A stretch of DNA of 64,000 nucleotides, from the IMG/VR virus record IMGVR_UViG_3300037104_000796, positions 1 to 64,000 of that record; one strand, given 5' to 3'. The translations under genes and the position numbers were made by a program. This DNA comes from a virus. Each line of letters begins with the position of its first letter. Within the stretch, counting starts at the first letter, position 1. The notes beneath the pieces were generated by a model, which was not told where the DNA came from, searched no databases, and saw nothing but the letters and a program-made list of their open reading frames with translations. Below are positions 1 to 7,480 of this stretch, piece after piece.

Positions 1-125
1 TTCAAAGTTTTATTCTCTTTATCAATTTTGTCAACCCTGATGAGGTTTTTAGCTGTGTTAAAATATACTCCATTGAGAACTAGTTCTCCGGCTGGAATAG
101 CTGTTACTTTCGGTGATTCTTTCAT
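1..125 (-). CDS. Hypothetical protein, N-terminal part only (runs off the window)
   Basis: An open leftward frame starts with ATG at 125 and reads MKESPKVTAIPAGELVLNG before leaving the window at position 1. About 41 residues are visible and I do not recognise a family. It follows the interrupted kinase gene in the same direction, separated by about 33 bases, so the two probably share a transcript. Only the start and the uninterrupted frame support it. Confidence 0.55.
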   Translation of the reverse strand, partial: MKESPKVTAIPAGELVLNGVYFNTAKNLIRVDKIDKENKTL

Positions 126-158
126 ATGATTTTTTGTATAAAGTGTATGTAATGTATT

Positions 159-585
159 TTATGACAATTTTACTGAAAAGTTTTTGGCCATGTTTGCAAT
201 CATTTCATCAGGAACACCATGTTCATTCTGGCCTCCATGTCTGTTTTCAACAATTATTGAAAATACTGTGTAACCGTGTTGCTTTCCCATTTTTGTGTAG
301 CCATTAACGTCTCTTTCTCTAACATTTGTGTTTGCTACAACTATTACAGGAGCTCCTTCATCCATTAGCTTTTCGCATTTTGCTTGACATAACATGTGAG
401 CTCTTGAAACTCTTTGAGGAGTCCAAACGTACTCACCGTTGATATAAAGGTAATCATCGGCACAACATATAGGTGCGTTGAATAAGGTGGCAAGAGTGTT
501 CTTTCCTGAACCTGATTTATGGGAGCCCTCTTAGGATGATCAACGATCTTCCAGAGAGGGCTCCATTTTCATTTAAGTTTTTCAT
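159..585 (-). pseudogene. P-loop polynucleotide-kinase-like gene interrupted by 7 nt in the Walker A motif
   Basis: Reading from ATG at 585 gives MKNLNENGALSGRSL, then IILRGLP, then TAA at 519-517. Seven bases later another frame continues with GSGKNTLATLF and runs without a stop to 159, through ADDYLYINGEYVW, VIVVANTNV and RHGGQNEHGVP. Removing TAAATCA (519-513) restores GLPGSGKNT, a textbook Walker A, and a full kinase of about 140 residues of the AAA_33 / polynucleotide-kinase-like type, which normally phosphorylates 5'-OH ends or similar substrates. The start overlaps the stop of the upstream endonuclease as ATGA. The gene is either inactivated, read by recoding (a 7-nt hop), or carries a sequence error. 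A GC-rich hairpin ends at the codon before the stop. Family assignment is likely; functionality is unknown. Confidence 0.75.
522..564 (-). other. GC-rich hairpin ending at the kinase interruption
   Basis: The arms GGAGCCCTCT (522-531) and AGAGGGCTCC (555-564) are perfect complements. The loop holds a second stem in which two GATC tetramers and GGA/TCC pair. In the leftward mRNA the 3' arm ends on the first base of the CCA codon that precedes the in-frame TAA. A 10-bp GC-rich stem is striking in DNA this AT-rich. Confidence 0.75.
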
Positions 586-1415
586 AATTTATTAAATTTT
601 TCTTGATATCTTTTTGTAAATATAAGTTTTTCTTCTTTTATTAATTGTTTTATTTCTTTTAGTTTGAGCAATTTTGTACTTTCTGTTAATTTGTAGATAA
701 AGCTATGTTCTTTACAAAATTCTATTGCAGCTTCTTGTTTTCGTTGTACGCTATCGCTTTTCCACAACATCTTGGGTTTAATTTCAACTAAAAATTTATC
801 ATTAATAAAGAAATCAGGATGATAAGTTCTTTTATTTCCCGTATAATCGATATACTCTATCCTAAATTTTCTTTTTTCACCTGTTTCCCATTTTAAATTA
901 AATCTTTCAATAACATATATCATATATGAGAGTTCTTTTAGTGAGCGAAAAAACCAACCTTTATACCATCCACACCATCCATTTCCTGAACCCTGTGGTG
1001 AAGGCTTTCCATACATTGGATTTTTATCGCCTTTAATAGCTTTAGATATATTTGTTTTCCAATTTTTATATCTTATTTCTGCTTCTTCTTTTCCATATTT
1101 TTCAATCCATGTGTCTTTTATTGTTTTTCCAAACATTCCATTTTTTTCTCCTGATGTAATATTACTCATTGTTTGTCTAAATTCTGGAGATTGATAATCA
1201 AAACCATTTTCAAGACGAGATTTACTTATTTGCTTTTTTGTAATATCGGAATGATTTTTGTTTTTAAATGCATTTTCGTGTGTTTTATTGTATTCTCTCC
1301 AATTACTTCGGCAAGAAGCGCACTTTGAATTTTTATTTTTAGCGTTATTAAATGATATTAAATTTTTATATTTAATTTTTTTATTACATTCAGGACACTT
1401 TCTTATGTATGTCAT
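582..1415 (-). CDS. Homing endonuclease, zinc-finger plus PD-(D/E)XK type
   Basis: 277 residues. The N-terminus has CPEC and CASC pairs that suggest a zinc-binding DNA-recognition element. The middle carries NUMOD3-like motifs (GEKNGMFGK, GDKNPMYGK). The C-terminus has YHPDFFINDKFLVEIKPK, a D...ExK nuclease core seen in phage homing endonucleases related to Vsr / EDxHD folds. It is a close paralogue of the protein at 60201-61106, nearly identical in the FRSLKELSYMIYVIERFNL stretch. Start and stop overlap the neighbouring genes by ATGA, so it sits translationally coupled between a small ORF and the interrupted kinase. Function is inferred from motifs; cleavage specificity is unknown. Confidence 0.8.
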   Translation of the reverse strand: MTYIRKCPECNKKIKYKNLISFNNAKNKNSKCASCRSNWREYNKTHENAFKNKNHSDITKKQISKSRLENGFDYQSPEFRQTMSNITSGEKNGMFGKTIKDTWIEKYGKEEAEIRYKNWKTNISKAIKGDKNPMYGKPSPQGSGNGWCGWYKGWFFRSLKELSYMIYVIERFNLKWETGEKRKFRIEYIDYTGNKRTYHPDFFINDKFLVEIKPKMLWKSDSVQRKQEAAIEFCKEHSFIYKLTESTKLLKLKEIKQLIKEEKLIFTKRYQEKFNKL

Positions 1416-1591
1416 TTTTTCTTGGTAGTATTTTTTCTTTGCTTAACATTACTTTTAATTTTTTCAATGTGGTCAACTATTTCTTGTATTTTTTCTCCTG
1501 CGCAAAAGATACTATATTTTCCTTCGTATTTTACGAGAAGAATATAATCTGGTCCTTTGCCTTCAATAAGATCTTTAATGTTAATGGCCAT
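1412..1591 (-). CDS. Small conserved-looking protein, 59 residues
   Basis: ATG at 1591 opens a 59-residue frame (MAINIKDLIEGKGPDYILL..., lysine-rich end) that stops at 1412 with TGA overlapping the endonuclease ATG. A late-promoter-like TATATAAATATTAA lies just upstream at about 1619-1637 on the same strand. The product is basic with a short beta-like N-terminal half. I do not recognise a family. Confidence 0.6.
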   Translation of the reverse strand: MAINIKDLIEGKGPDYILLVKYEGKYSIFCAGEKIQEIVDHIEKIKSNVKQRKNTTKKK

Positions 1592-1618
1592 ATCATATAT
1601 AATTATTTTGGTTGGATA

Positions 1619-1637
1619 TTAATATTTATATATAATA
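1619..1637 (-). promoter_or_regulatory. Late-type promoter candidate
   Basis: The leftward strand reads ATTATATATAAATATTAA, which contains TATAAATA, identical to the T4 late promoter core. It lies about 28 bases before the start at 1591. Its form is looser than the GATATATAAAATAAA version elsewhere. Confidence 0.4.
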
Positions 1638-1654
1638 TGAATTTAAACTAGTAG

Positions 1655-1734
1655 CCGCCTTGGAAAGATTCGAACTTTCAACCATTTCTGGACCCATGTC
1701 TATCATCTGGGCTATAATCCAGAGTAGCAAAGCA
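1655..1734 (-). tRNA. tRNA-like gene with non-canonical anticodon arm
   Basis: On the leftward strand a perfect T arm is visible: GAAAG, loop TTCGAAT, CTTTC. Acceptor strands TGCTTTG (1734-1728) and CAAGGCG (1662-1656) pair over 7 bp with two G-U wobbles. TCTGG/CCAGA could form a D-type stem, and CCA-GAAA-TGG a small variable-arm hairpin. The best central stem, GCCCA/TGGGT, leaves an 11-base loop, so no anticodon can be assigned. No CCA is encoded. It lies directly downstream of a strong promoter motif at 1782-1806. It may be a degenerate tRNA, a tRNA mimic, or a tRNA whose fold I have not resolved. Confidence 0.5.
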
Positions 1735-1781
1735 GTGTATCATTAAGTTAAAAGAACTATTCCTGATTAATTTTGATAGTT

Positions 1782-1806
1782 AAATATAACAATAATTTCT
1801 GACACG
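1782..1806 (-). promoter_or_regulatory. Early/middle promoter driving the tRNA-like gene
   Basis: The leftward strand reads TTTTTTCG then TGTCAGAAA, seven bases, then TATATTTA. It matches five other sites in the window with the same 7-nt spacing between TCAGAAA and TATATT. The expected start lies about 40 bases before the tRNA-like element. Confidence 0.65.
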
Positions 1807-1846
1807 AAAAAATATTTTGCCACTTATTTTTAACAAAAATTTAATT

Positions 1847-2068
1847 TTATTCTTCAAAGGCTTCTATAAGATTCAAATCTCCTAAGAATTCATTTATCAT
1901 TTTTATTTTACTGATGCACGTTTCGGCTCCGGTAAGATAAATGTCTTGAGCATATTTAGTGGTAGCTTTTCTAGCTTCGTCTTCATATTTTTTCTGTCCT
2001 TCTTTAAGTACGTCAATCATTCTACCATACTTAATTCTCATTTTAGCTTTTAATTCTTTTGAATCCAT
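1847..2068 (-). CDS. Hypothetical helical protein, 73 residues
   Basis: A short, charged, mainly helical protein (MDSKELKAKMRIKYGRMIDVL...) with no transmembrane segment and no recognised family. Its start overlaps the 3' end of the metalloprotease gene by 19 bases, which suggests co-transcription from the promoter at 2848-2873. Confidence 0.65.
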   Translation of the reverse strand: MDSKELKAKMRIKYGRMIDVLKEGQKKYEDEARKATTKYAQDIYLTGAETCISKIKMINEFLGDLNLIEAFEE

Positions 2069-2844
2069 AGTGGTTGTGTTTTATTAAATTTGTAATAATA
2101 TTTGCTTGGGTATAAAAGTTCTTCCATATTTGGAGGTGTTGCTGCTACAAGCATTTGAATGCCTTTTTTAATCCCGTAATAATCTAAGAATCCTTGAACG
2201 TACTCAAGCGAATATTTATACATTATAATTGAATACATGTCTTTACTTTGTATTTCTTCAGTTGATTCTGGAATATATTCGGGACCAACTATTGCTTGAC
2301 CCATTTTATAAGGGATGTAAACTGCTATTCCTTCTTCCAAAAATAAAGAGCCAAATGAATGTATAGGAATAAGTGAAAAGTTATTGTATGCAGGATTAAC
2401 ATACATGCTATCCATTCTCATTTCTCTGATAACCTGATTGAAATATATGTGTGTCAACTCATGAAGTATTGTAGTCTTTACAAAATTGTTTGCTTCTAAT
2501 AAAGAACGCTTCTTATACTTAGGAAGCCAATCCAATTCGTATTCATAATACTTTTCTTCATTTGTGATAATGATTTCACCTGAGCCTTTATAAGATAACG
2601 TTAATCCTAATACGTCTGGATTTTCATCGTATTGGCTTATGTCATCTGCTATCATTTCAATATCATACACACTATCATGTACAAACTTTGAGAATTCATC
2701 AGCCAATTTGAATTTGTTATCTTTCACATATTGCTCTATACCTTTTGTGGTTGGGATTCCTTTCTTAGTTAAAGGATAGCCATTATCGGTAATCAACGAG
2801 AGGTTAACGAATAAAAACAGTATGATAAAAAGTAGTTTATGCAT
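2050..2844 (-). CDS. Secreted or membrane-anchored zinc metalloprotease (HExxH)
   Basis: The chosen start is ATG at 2844 (MHKLLFIILFLFVNLSL), which gives a typical hydrophobic signal peptide; an upstream ATG at 2859 would overlap the promoter. The motif TILHELTHIYF is an HExxH zinc site, and LFLEEGIAVY about 40 residues later supplies a likely third ligand glutamate, as in gluzincins. The length is about 264 residues. It is the first gene of a leftward unit. It probably acts in the periplasm or at the host surface; the substrate is unknown. The zinc-protease call is well supported, the role is not. Confidence 0.75.
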   Translation of the reverse strand: MHKLLFIILFLFVNLSLITDNGYPLTKKGIPTTKGIEQYVKDNKFKLADEFSKFVHDSVYDIEMIADDISQYDENPDVLGLTLSYKGSGEIIITNEEKYYEYELDWLPKYKKRSLLEANNFVKTTILHELTHIYFNQVIREMRMDSMYVNPAYNNFSLIPIHSFGSLFLEEGIAVYIPYKMGQAIVGPEYIPESTEEIQSKDMYSIIMYKYSLEYVQGFLDYYGIKKGIQMLVAATPPNMEELLYPSKYYYKFNKTQPLWIQKN

Positions 2845-2847
2845 GTA

Positions 2848-2873
2848 CAAATATAACAAATTTCTCTGACACG
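2848..2873 (-). promoter_or_regulatory. Early/middle promoter of the metalloprotease gene
   Basis: The leftward strand shows TTTTTTCGTGTCAGAGA, seven bases, then TATATTTG. The -7 box ends only 4 bases before the ATG at 2844, so the transcript would be almost leaderless. Confidence 0.65.
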
Positions 2874-3071
2874 AAAAAATAAATTTAACATTATTTTAAA
2901 AAACTTTTAATACCTTTAGATATACATGCACGCGCGGGTACACGTACACGACTCAGAGCAAATCTTTCCTTGAGGCTTAAATACTTAAGTTATATTGCAC
3001 ACTGGGAACAAGTTTTGTACTTTGAGTTAAATTTTTGTTAAAATTGTTGAAAATAAATAGATAAATATTTC
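2874..3071. other. Divergent intergenic region
   Basis: There is no open frame of note here. The region separates leftward and rightward transcription units, with promoters at both edges. It contains a stretch of mostly alternating purine and pyrimidine at 2921-2950, GC-rich in parts, unlike its AT-rich surroundings. It could hold a replication or regulatory site; the sequence does not decide. Confidence 0.4.
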
Positions 3072-3099
3072 TTCGTTTCAGAAATTTGTATTATATTAG
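3072..3099 (+). promoter_or_regulatory. Early/middle promoter
   Basis: TTCGTTTCAGAAA, seven bases, then TATATTAG, about 17 bases before the ATG at 3117. It matches the six-member motif family, with the last two bases of the -7 box diverged. Confidence 0.6.
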
Positions 3100-3116
3100 T
3101 ACTATAGAAATTAAAA

Positions 3117-3317
3117 ATGGATAGATGTATTACATGTAAACACTGGACTCCGAGAACATTTTATGTTTATCCGGGTGCTATTAACGATGGAAAATGCGCT
3201 AAGTTGCCGGGTAGTAAAATGACTATAAGTTTACAAACTGGATGGGAAGGCGGATATGTAGATTACATTGAAACAGAAAGTGATTTTGGATGTACAGAAC
3301 ATAAAGCAAAAGAGTAA
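3117..3317 (+). CDS. Small cysteine-containing protein, 66 residues
   Basis: The N-terminus reads MDRCITCKHWTPR and later cysteines lie near residues 27 and 59, so a zinc-binding knuckle is plausible. It is the first gene of the rightward unit, directly after a promoter of the TCAGAAA class. No family is recognised. CxxCxxW-type small proteins are common in phages and usually have no known function. Confidence 0.7.
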   Translation: MDRCITCKHWTPRTFYVYPGAINDGKCAKLPGSKMTISLQTGWEGGYVDYIETESDFGCTEHKAKE

Positions 3318-3337
3318 GGTCTTTAAAGAATTTTGTG

Positions 3338-3353
3338 GATATATAAAATAAAA
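3338..3353 (+). promoter_or_regulatory. Late-type promoter abutting an endonuclease start
   Basis: GATATATAAAATAAAA directly precedes the ATG at 3354. It matches the motif found before virion genes. Confidence 0.6.
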
Positions 3354-3992
3354 ATGGATTCACATTATTACTGTTATATCACTATCAATAAAACTAATGG
3401 CAAATGCTATGTTGGTTCTCATACACATACTGATACTTTTGATAAAAAATATTTAGGTTCAGGAAAAATTCTATCAAATGCAATAAAAAGATATGGTAAA
3501 GAAAATTTTGTTTCGGCACCTTTAAAATATTTCAAAAATAGAAAAGAATCGTACAGCAATGAAGAAAAATACATTCTATTATTTGATACACTTGAGCCCA
3601 ATGGGTATAATATAAGCCCGAATGGCGGGATAATGGGTCCCAGATTTTTTTCAGATAAAACAAAAGAAGAGTATAAATTACAAAGAAAAGGAAAAACCTT
3701 GGTCGAAATTCTCGGAGAAGAAGGAGCACGAATTAGAGGTGAAAAAATAGGTAAAAAGAAAAAAGGACAACATCATACTAAAGAAGCAAAAGATAAAATA
3801 AGTAAAGCTTTAATAGGAAAAACATATCCTCCGCGAACCGAAGAACATAAAAAACATCTTAGTGAAGCTAGTTTAAATAGAAAAATGTCCGAAACTGCAA
3901 AAGAAAAAATGAGAAAAGCAAAAAAAGGACAAATTCCTTGGAATAAAGGTATAAAACAAAAAGACTACAAAAATGGAATCAAAATTTTTTAA
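3354..3992 (+). CDS. GIY-YIG homing endonuclease
   Basis: The start at 3354 is preferred over an earlier ATG at 3333 because a late-type promoter occupies 3338-3353 and the protein then opens MDSHYYCYITINK. The GIY-YIG domain shows YCYITINKTNGKCYVGSHT, YLGSGKILSNAIKRYG and a conserved glutamate in NEEKYILLF. The C-terminal half has NUMOD3-like DNA-binding repeats (TKEAKDKISKALIGK, TEEHKKHLSEASL). It cuts DNA to spread its own gene. It lies between two small genes of the early region but carries its own late-type promoter, as do several endonucleases here. Confidence 0.85.
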   Translation: MDSHYYCYITINKTNGKCYVGSHTHTDTFDKKYLGSGKILSNAIKRYGKENFVSAPLKYFKNRKESYSNEEKYILLFDTLEPNGYNISPNGGIMGPRFFSDKTKEEYKLQRKGKTLVEILGEEGARIRGEKIGKKKKGQHHTKEAKDKISKALIGKTYPPRTEEHKKHLSEASLNRKMSETAKEKMRKAKKGQIPWNKGIKQKDYKNGIKIF

Positions 3993-4128
3993 AATAGTAC
4001 AAGAAGTTAATAGAAAATCTGCGCTTTCTCAGGGATTTTACGACGGGAGATTTCGTTCACGCACCATCCCTGATAAGAAAAAGTGCGTTCACATAAAATT
4101 ACGCAAAAACAAAGTAATCATCGATTAA
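3973..4128 (+). CDS. Small basic protein, 51 residues
   Basis: ATG at 3973 opens MESKFFKIVQEVNRKSALSQ and the frame ends with KVIID and TAA at 4126-4128. It overlaps the end of the endonuclease by 20 bases and ends 11 bases before the RNase H-like gene. It is rich in lysine and arginine. No family is recognised. Confidence 0.55.
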   Translation: MESKFFKIVQEVNRKSALSQGFYDGRFRSRTIPDKKKCVHIKLRKNKVIID

Positions 4129-4139
4129 TATAACAAGAA

Positions 4140-4637
4140 ATGGAAAAATTAATATTTCATAAGGTAGACGGACAAAACATCGAAGATGTTGAAAAGTACG
4201 TTAAGGACTGGACTAAGGAAAACCCTTTTGGTTCAGTTATCATAGGTTGTGACTCACAAGTTCATGGACGTAGAGTTAAATACTCAATTGCTGTTGTTAT
4301 GCACTATATCGATAGAATGGGTGGTGGACACGGTGGACACGTTCTTATTGCAGACGTTTGGGAAAAAAGAATGGCAAAAACTCCATTGGAAGAAATGCCT
4401 GCAAAACTTTGGAAAGAAGCAGAATTTGTTCTTATGGCTGCACAAATGGTTGATGGTGGAAGCGAAATGTTCAGAAAAAGAATCACTATTCACCTTGATT
4501 ACAGTGATGACGCTAAAAACAAATCAAATATGATGTTTGCTGCAGGTATTGGTTATCTTACTGGTATGGGTTACACTGCAATGGGAAAGCCCCACGCATA
4601 TGTTGCAACTCACACTGCAGATGCATTCTGTAGATAA
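4140..4637 (+). CDS. RNase H-like protein of the YkuK / DUF458 type
   Basis: 165 residues. SVIIGCDSQVHGRRVKYSIAV matches the first strand of RNase H-fold YkuK proteins, with D at the catalytic position. VLMAAQMVDGG and HLDYSDDAKNKSN give further acidic residues (the DYSDD segment), and the ending AYVATHTADAFCR is typical of the family. It may be a nuclease acting on RNA or RNA-DNA hybrids, but the biochemical role of the family is not settled. A strong terminator follows. Confidence 0.75.
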   Translation: MEKLIFHKVDGQNIEDVEKYVKDWTKENPFGSVIIGCDSQVHGRRVKYSIAVVMHYIDRMGGGHGGHVLIADVWEKRMAKTPLEEMPAKLWKEAEFVLMAAQMVDGGSEMFRKRITIHLDYSDDAKNKSNMMFAAGIGYLTGMGYTAMGKPHAYVATHTADAFCR

Positions 4638-4640
4638 TAT

Positions 4641-4671
4641 AAAGGGTCCAGAGTAATTTGGACCCTTTTTT
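4641..4671 (+). terminator. Rho-independent terminator
   Basis: AAGGGTCC and GGACCCTT form an 8-bp stem around AGAGTAATTT, followed by a T run. Confidence 0.85.
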
Positions 4672-4690
4672 AAAAATAAATGGCAAATAA

Positions 4691-4722
4691 TTTTTTATTG
4701 TCAGAAATAATGATTATATTTG
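4691..4722 (+). promoter_or_regulatory. Early/middle promoter
   Basis: TTTTTTATTG, TCAGAAA, seven bases, TATATTTG. This is the best match to the class, about 18 bases before the ATG at 4741. Confidence 0.7.
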
Positions 4723-4740
4723 CTATAGAATTAATAAACT

Positions 4741-5505
4741 ATGAAAAATTTAGTTACTCAGTTCAGAAAAGGTGCACCTCTTAAAAGTGCTAAAGATACT
4801 ATTCACGAAAGTATCAAATACGATTGGGACCGTAGACACAATTCTGCTTATCATCCTACTGATGGTATTTGGCCATGGAAACGTGTAAAACGTATTTGTA
4901 AAGCTTTTGTTGGCAAACCTTTCGCTGAAGCATTTTCAAAATATTGTTCTGAAGTTCCTGTTTATCAACAGAAGATATTCCTTGACGAATTCAATAACAG
5001 TGGAAGACCTAACAACGATTACTGGAATTATTATTTCGTTGACAAACAAGGTAACATTCAACTTCACGTTGGAACATATTTCAAAAATAAAGCTAAAAAA
5101 GTTTACTACTATTCAGACGATTACAAAACTACAAAAGTACATAAAATTACAGGTGCTGCTTATCCAGAAGATTGGTTTTTAAGAAATAAAAAGAATTTTA
5201 ATGAAGAAGATTACGAATCTGTGGTTGCTTCAGGTTTTTTTCTTGAATTTTCTTCTCCAAAAGACCCAGAATACATCAGACTTACTACTGACCAAAGAAA
5301 ACGCAGAAAAGCAGCTAAAAGAGTAGCAGAAAAAGAAGCTGCTGAAAAAGCTTATTCTTTCATTAGCAAATCTGAAAAAGAACTTGAAAAAGAAAAAGAG
5401 AATAACAAACTTAAAATAGAAGTCAAAGGATTTGATTATGAAACATCATTCAGGAATGCTGGAATTAATCCAGACACTATCAAAGAACATCAAGGCTTCG
5501 CTTAA
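4741..5505 (+). CDS. Hypothetical phage protein, 254 residues
   Basis: A basic protein with a globular N-terminal two-thirds (WDRRHNSAYHPTDGIWPWKRV, many aromatic residues) and a long charged helix near residues 200-235 (RKRRKAAKRVAEKEAAEKA, then KELEKEKE). No catalytic motif is recognised. It heads a rightward unit after a strong promoter and precedes the nucleotidyltransferase and RNA ligase genes. It might bind nucleic acid, given its charge, but that is a guess. Confidence 0.7.
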   Translation: MKNLVTQFRKGAPLKSAKDTIHESIKYDWDRRHNSAYHPTDGIWPWKRVKRICKAFVGKPFAEAFSKYCSEVPVYQQKIFLDEFNNSGRPNNDYWNYYFVDKQGNIQLHVGTYFKNKAKKVYYYSDDYKTTKVHKITGAAYPEDWFLRNKKNFNEEDYESVVASGFFLEFSSPKDPEYIRLTTDQRKRRKAAKRVAEKEAAEKAYSFISKSEKELEKEKENNKLKIEVKGFDYETSFRNAGINPDTIKEHQGFA

Positions 5506-5515
5506 TAATCAAAAC

Positions 5516-5650
5516 ATGAATACAATTTCAATTAACGGACGATCAATCTCCGTATCAGGCAATAGTGTTTCTGTCATTAACGGAAAAATCATTGTTGATG
5601 GCCAAATTGTTGAAGAAGGTTGGAAATTTAAAATTGAAAGACAGTACTAA
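5516..5650 (+). CDS. Small beta-rich protein, 44 residues
   Basis: The chosen start at 5516 gives MNTISINGRSISVSGNSVS and then NGKIIVDGQIVEE, an alternating hydrophobic pattern of short beta repeats with repeated NG turns. An upstream ATG at 5432 in the same frame would overlap the preceding gene by 74 bases and is less likely. The pattern resembles small phage and bacterial proteins of unknown role. Confidence 0.6.
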   Translation: MNTISINGRSISVSGNSVSVINGKIIVDGQIVEEGWKFKIERQY

Positions 5651-5651
5651 T

Positions 5652-6317
5652 ATGAATTATTTAGCAGAGTTAGTTAATAAAGAATTGGATAAAAAGTACG
5701 CTAAAATGAATAGAGCAGAAGAAATTTGCAAAGCCCTCAAAATCGATTACAATCAGATTTTGAACATTTATCCTTACGGATCAAGAGTTTATGGGTCGAT
5801 TAATGAATTTTCTGATGAAGACTTTATTATCGTATACAAAGCTTCTTTACTTCCAAGCGGAGCATTCAAAGATAATGCTATTTCTTCAGAAGATAGAGAA
5901 ATTCAGGGCACATGTTTTTCACGTGGTGGATTTATTGATGCTTTGAATAACTACCAGATTGTTGCATTAGAATGTACATTTTTACCTGAAGACAAAATAG
6001 TTCAGAAGAAAATGAACTTTCCTTTGAGACAACTTGATAAAAAAGTGATGGCAAACAAACTTATTACAACTGCCTCAGCAAGTTGGCATAATGCAATTTT
6101 ATCTCACAAAGATAACAACATTTTGTACGCAAAGAAAAATATCTACCATGCTCTAAGAATACTCGAGTTTGGAATTCAGATTAAGAAATTTGATAAGATT
6201 GTAGATTATTCAGTAATGAATGATTTTAAAAGAGAATTGGACTTCAGAGCAGCAGATTTTCATGTTAGTTCATTTTTCCCAAGATTTACAGAATTATGTG
6301 AAATATTAAAAAGATGA
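5652..6317 (+). CDS. Nucleotidyltransferase of the DNA polymerase beta superfamily
   Basis: 222 residues from ATG at 5652, one base after the upstream stop. YPYGSRVYGSINEFSDEDFIIVYKA is the signature: a GSxxYGS turn followed by an acidic DED pair that binds metal ions and NTP. No HEPN or effector domain is visible. Its stop overlaps the RNA ligase start by ATGA, so the two are translationally coupled and may act together on RNA ends, perhaps adding nucleotides before ligation. The superfamily call is good; the substrate is inferred only from context. Confidence 0.75.
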   Translation: MNYLAELVNKELDKKYAKMNRAEEICKALKIDYNQILNIYPYGSRVYGSINEFSDEDFIIVYKASLLPSGAFKDNAISSEDREIQGTCFSRGGFIDALNNYQIVALECTFLPEDKIVQKKMNFPLRQLDKKVMANKLITTASASWHNAILSHKDNNILYAKKNIYHALRILEFGIQIKKFDKIVDYSVMNDFKRELDFRAADFHVSSFFPRFTELCEILKR

Positions 6318-7480
6318 CATATCAGTTAACATATAACGACGCAATTAAACTTTGCGAAGCATACAAGAACTTTAACTTCTATAAGACTGAACACATGTTC
6401 GGTAATTACAAAGTAGTTACATTCAACTATTTCTTGTGTGAATACAAAAACTTTGTGAAGCCATTAGAGAATGAGCCAAACATCAATGGACTTGATATGC
6501 GTGGTGTTACTTTCGTTTTCAATGAAGATGGAACTTTGTACAAAAGATTTTTGATGCTTAAGAAATTTTTCAACGTAAATCAGGTTGAAGAAACTCAGCT
6601 TTCCTTGCTTAAGTCTAAGAAGATTAAGAGTGTAACAGTTAAGGAAGATGGATCATTAATTGCATTTATGCAGTTACCTAATAAGAGTGTTTTTGCCAAA
6701 ACACAGGCAGGATTTACGAACGAACAGTCCTCAGCTGCTATGCAGTTATACAATCACCAGAAGGGAGTTAAAAAATTAGTTGATGAAGCACTTGAAGTTG
6801 GAATGACTGCTTTATTTGAATACGTTGCTTACGATAATAGAGTTGTTTTGAAGTACGCTACAAAAGAACTTCGTTTCATAGGTGTACGTGATAACAAATA
6901 TGGCGAATATATTTCAGCTGCCGAAATGGTTAACGACTCTTTATCAATTGTTCCTCACGTTAAAACAATGAAATTCAACTCATTGAACGAAATTGATGAA
7001 TTAATGAAGACCACTACCGATATGGAAGGTGTTGTAGTTGAATTTGAAGATGGACAGTTAGTGAAGTGGAAGACTGCATGGTATTTCAATCTTCATGGAA
7101 TTCGTACCGTAAATATTTTTAGAGAAGACTTCGTTATCAAAAATTACTTAGAAGGAACTCTGGATGACGCTACACAGGAATTGAACATGACTGATGATGC
7201 CGATGCTTTCAAATTCATCGATATAGTCAAAAGAGCAGTTGGAAATTGGGCGATAAATATTGAAGAAAACGTAGATGCTTTAGTAGCAGATTACAATACT
7301 TCGTTTTACTTTGGACATTGGTCAAAGTTTGCAACTGATAAACATAAATCAAAATTCTTCGGATTGGCTAGAACAAAAATAGAAACTCCGGAAATGTATA
7401 ACAAGAAAAAAGTTGGTTATATGTTGAATGCTACCAAGCATTTATTCGATGCGAAATATATAGTAGAAAAGTGGACATAA
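6314..7480 (+). CDS. rnlA: RNA ligase, T4 Rnl1 type
   Basis: 388 residues, close to T4 RNA ligase 1. Motif I is VTVKEDGSL, with K110 as the expected adenylylated lysine. Motif III lies in ALFEYVAYDNRVVLKY, motif IV is EGVVVEFEDG near residue 238, and motif V is LVKWKTAWY with K251 and K253. It seals 5'-phosphate and 3'-hydroxyl RNA ends using ATP; in T4 this repairs tRNAs cut by host defence nucleases. It is coupled to the upstream nucleotidyltransferase and overlaps a small downstream gene. With the kinase-like gene at 159-585 it suggests RNA repair. Confidence 0.9.
   Translation: MTYQLTYNDAIKLCEAYKNFNFYKTEHMFGNYKVVTFNYFLCEYKNFVKPLENEPNINGLDMRGVTFVFNEDGTLYKRFLMLKKFFNVNQVEETQLSLLKSKKIKSVTVKEDGSLIAFMQLPNKSVFAKTQAGFTNEQSSAAMQLYNHQKGVKKLVDEALEVGMTALFEYVAYDNRVVLKYATKELRFIGVRDNKYGEYISAAEMVNDSLSIVPHVKTMKFNSLNEIDELMKTTTDMEGVVVEFEDGQLVKWKTAWYFNLHGIRTVNIFREDFVIKNYLEGTLDDATQELNMTDDADAFKFIDIVKRAVGNWAINIEENVDALVADYNTSFYFGHWSKFATDKHKSKFFGLARTKIETPEMYNKKKVGYMLNATKHLFDAKYIVEKWT

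Noticed and set aside
113-307. A rightward open frame opposite the kinase gene
   Set aside because: The leftward frame has clear kinase motifs; the rightward one has none.
3333-3353. An upstream start for the GIY-YIG endonuclease
   Set aside because: It coincides with the late-type promoter; the start at 3354 fits the domain edge.
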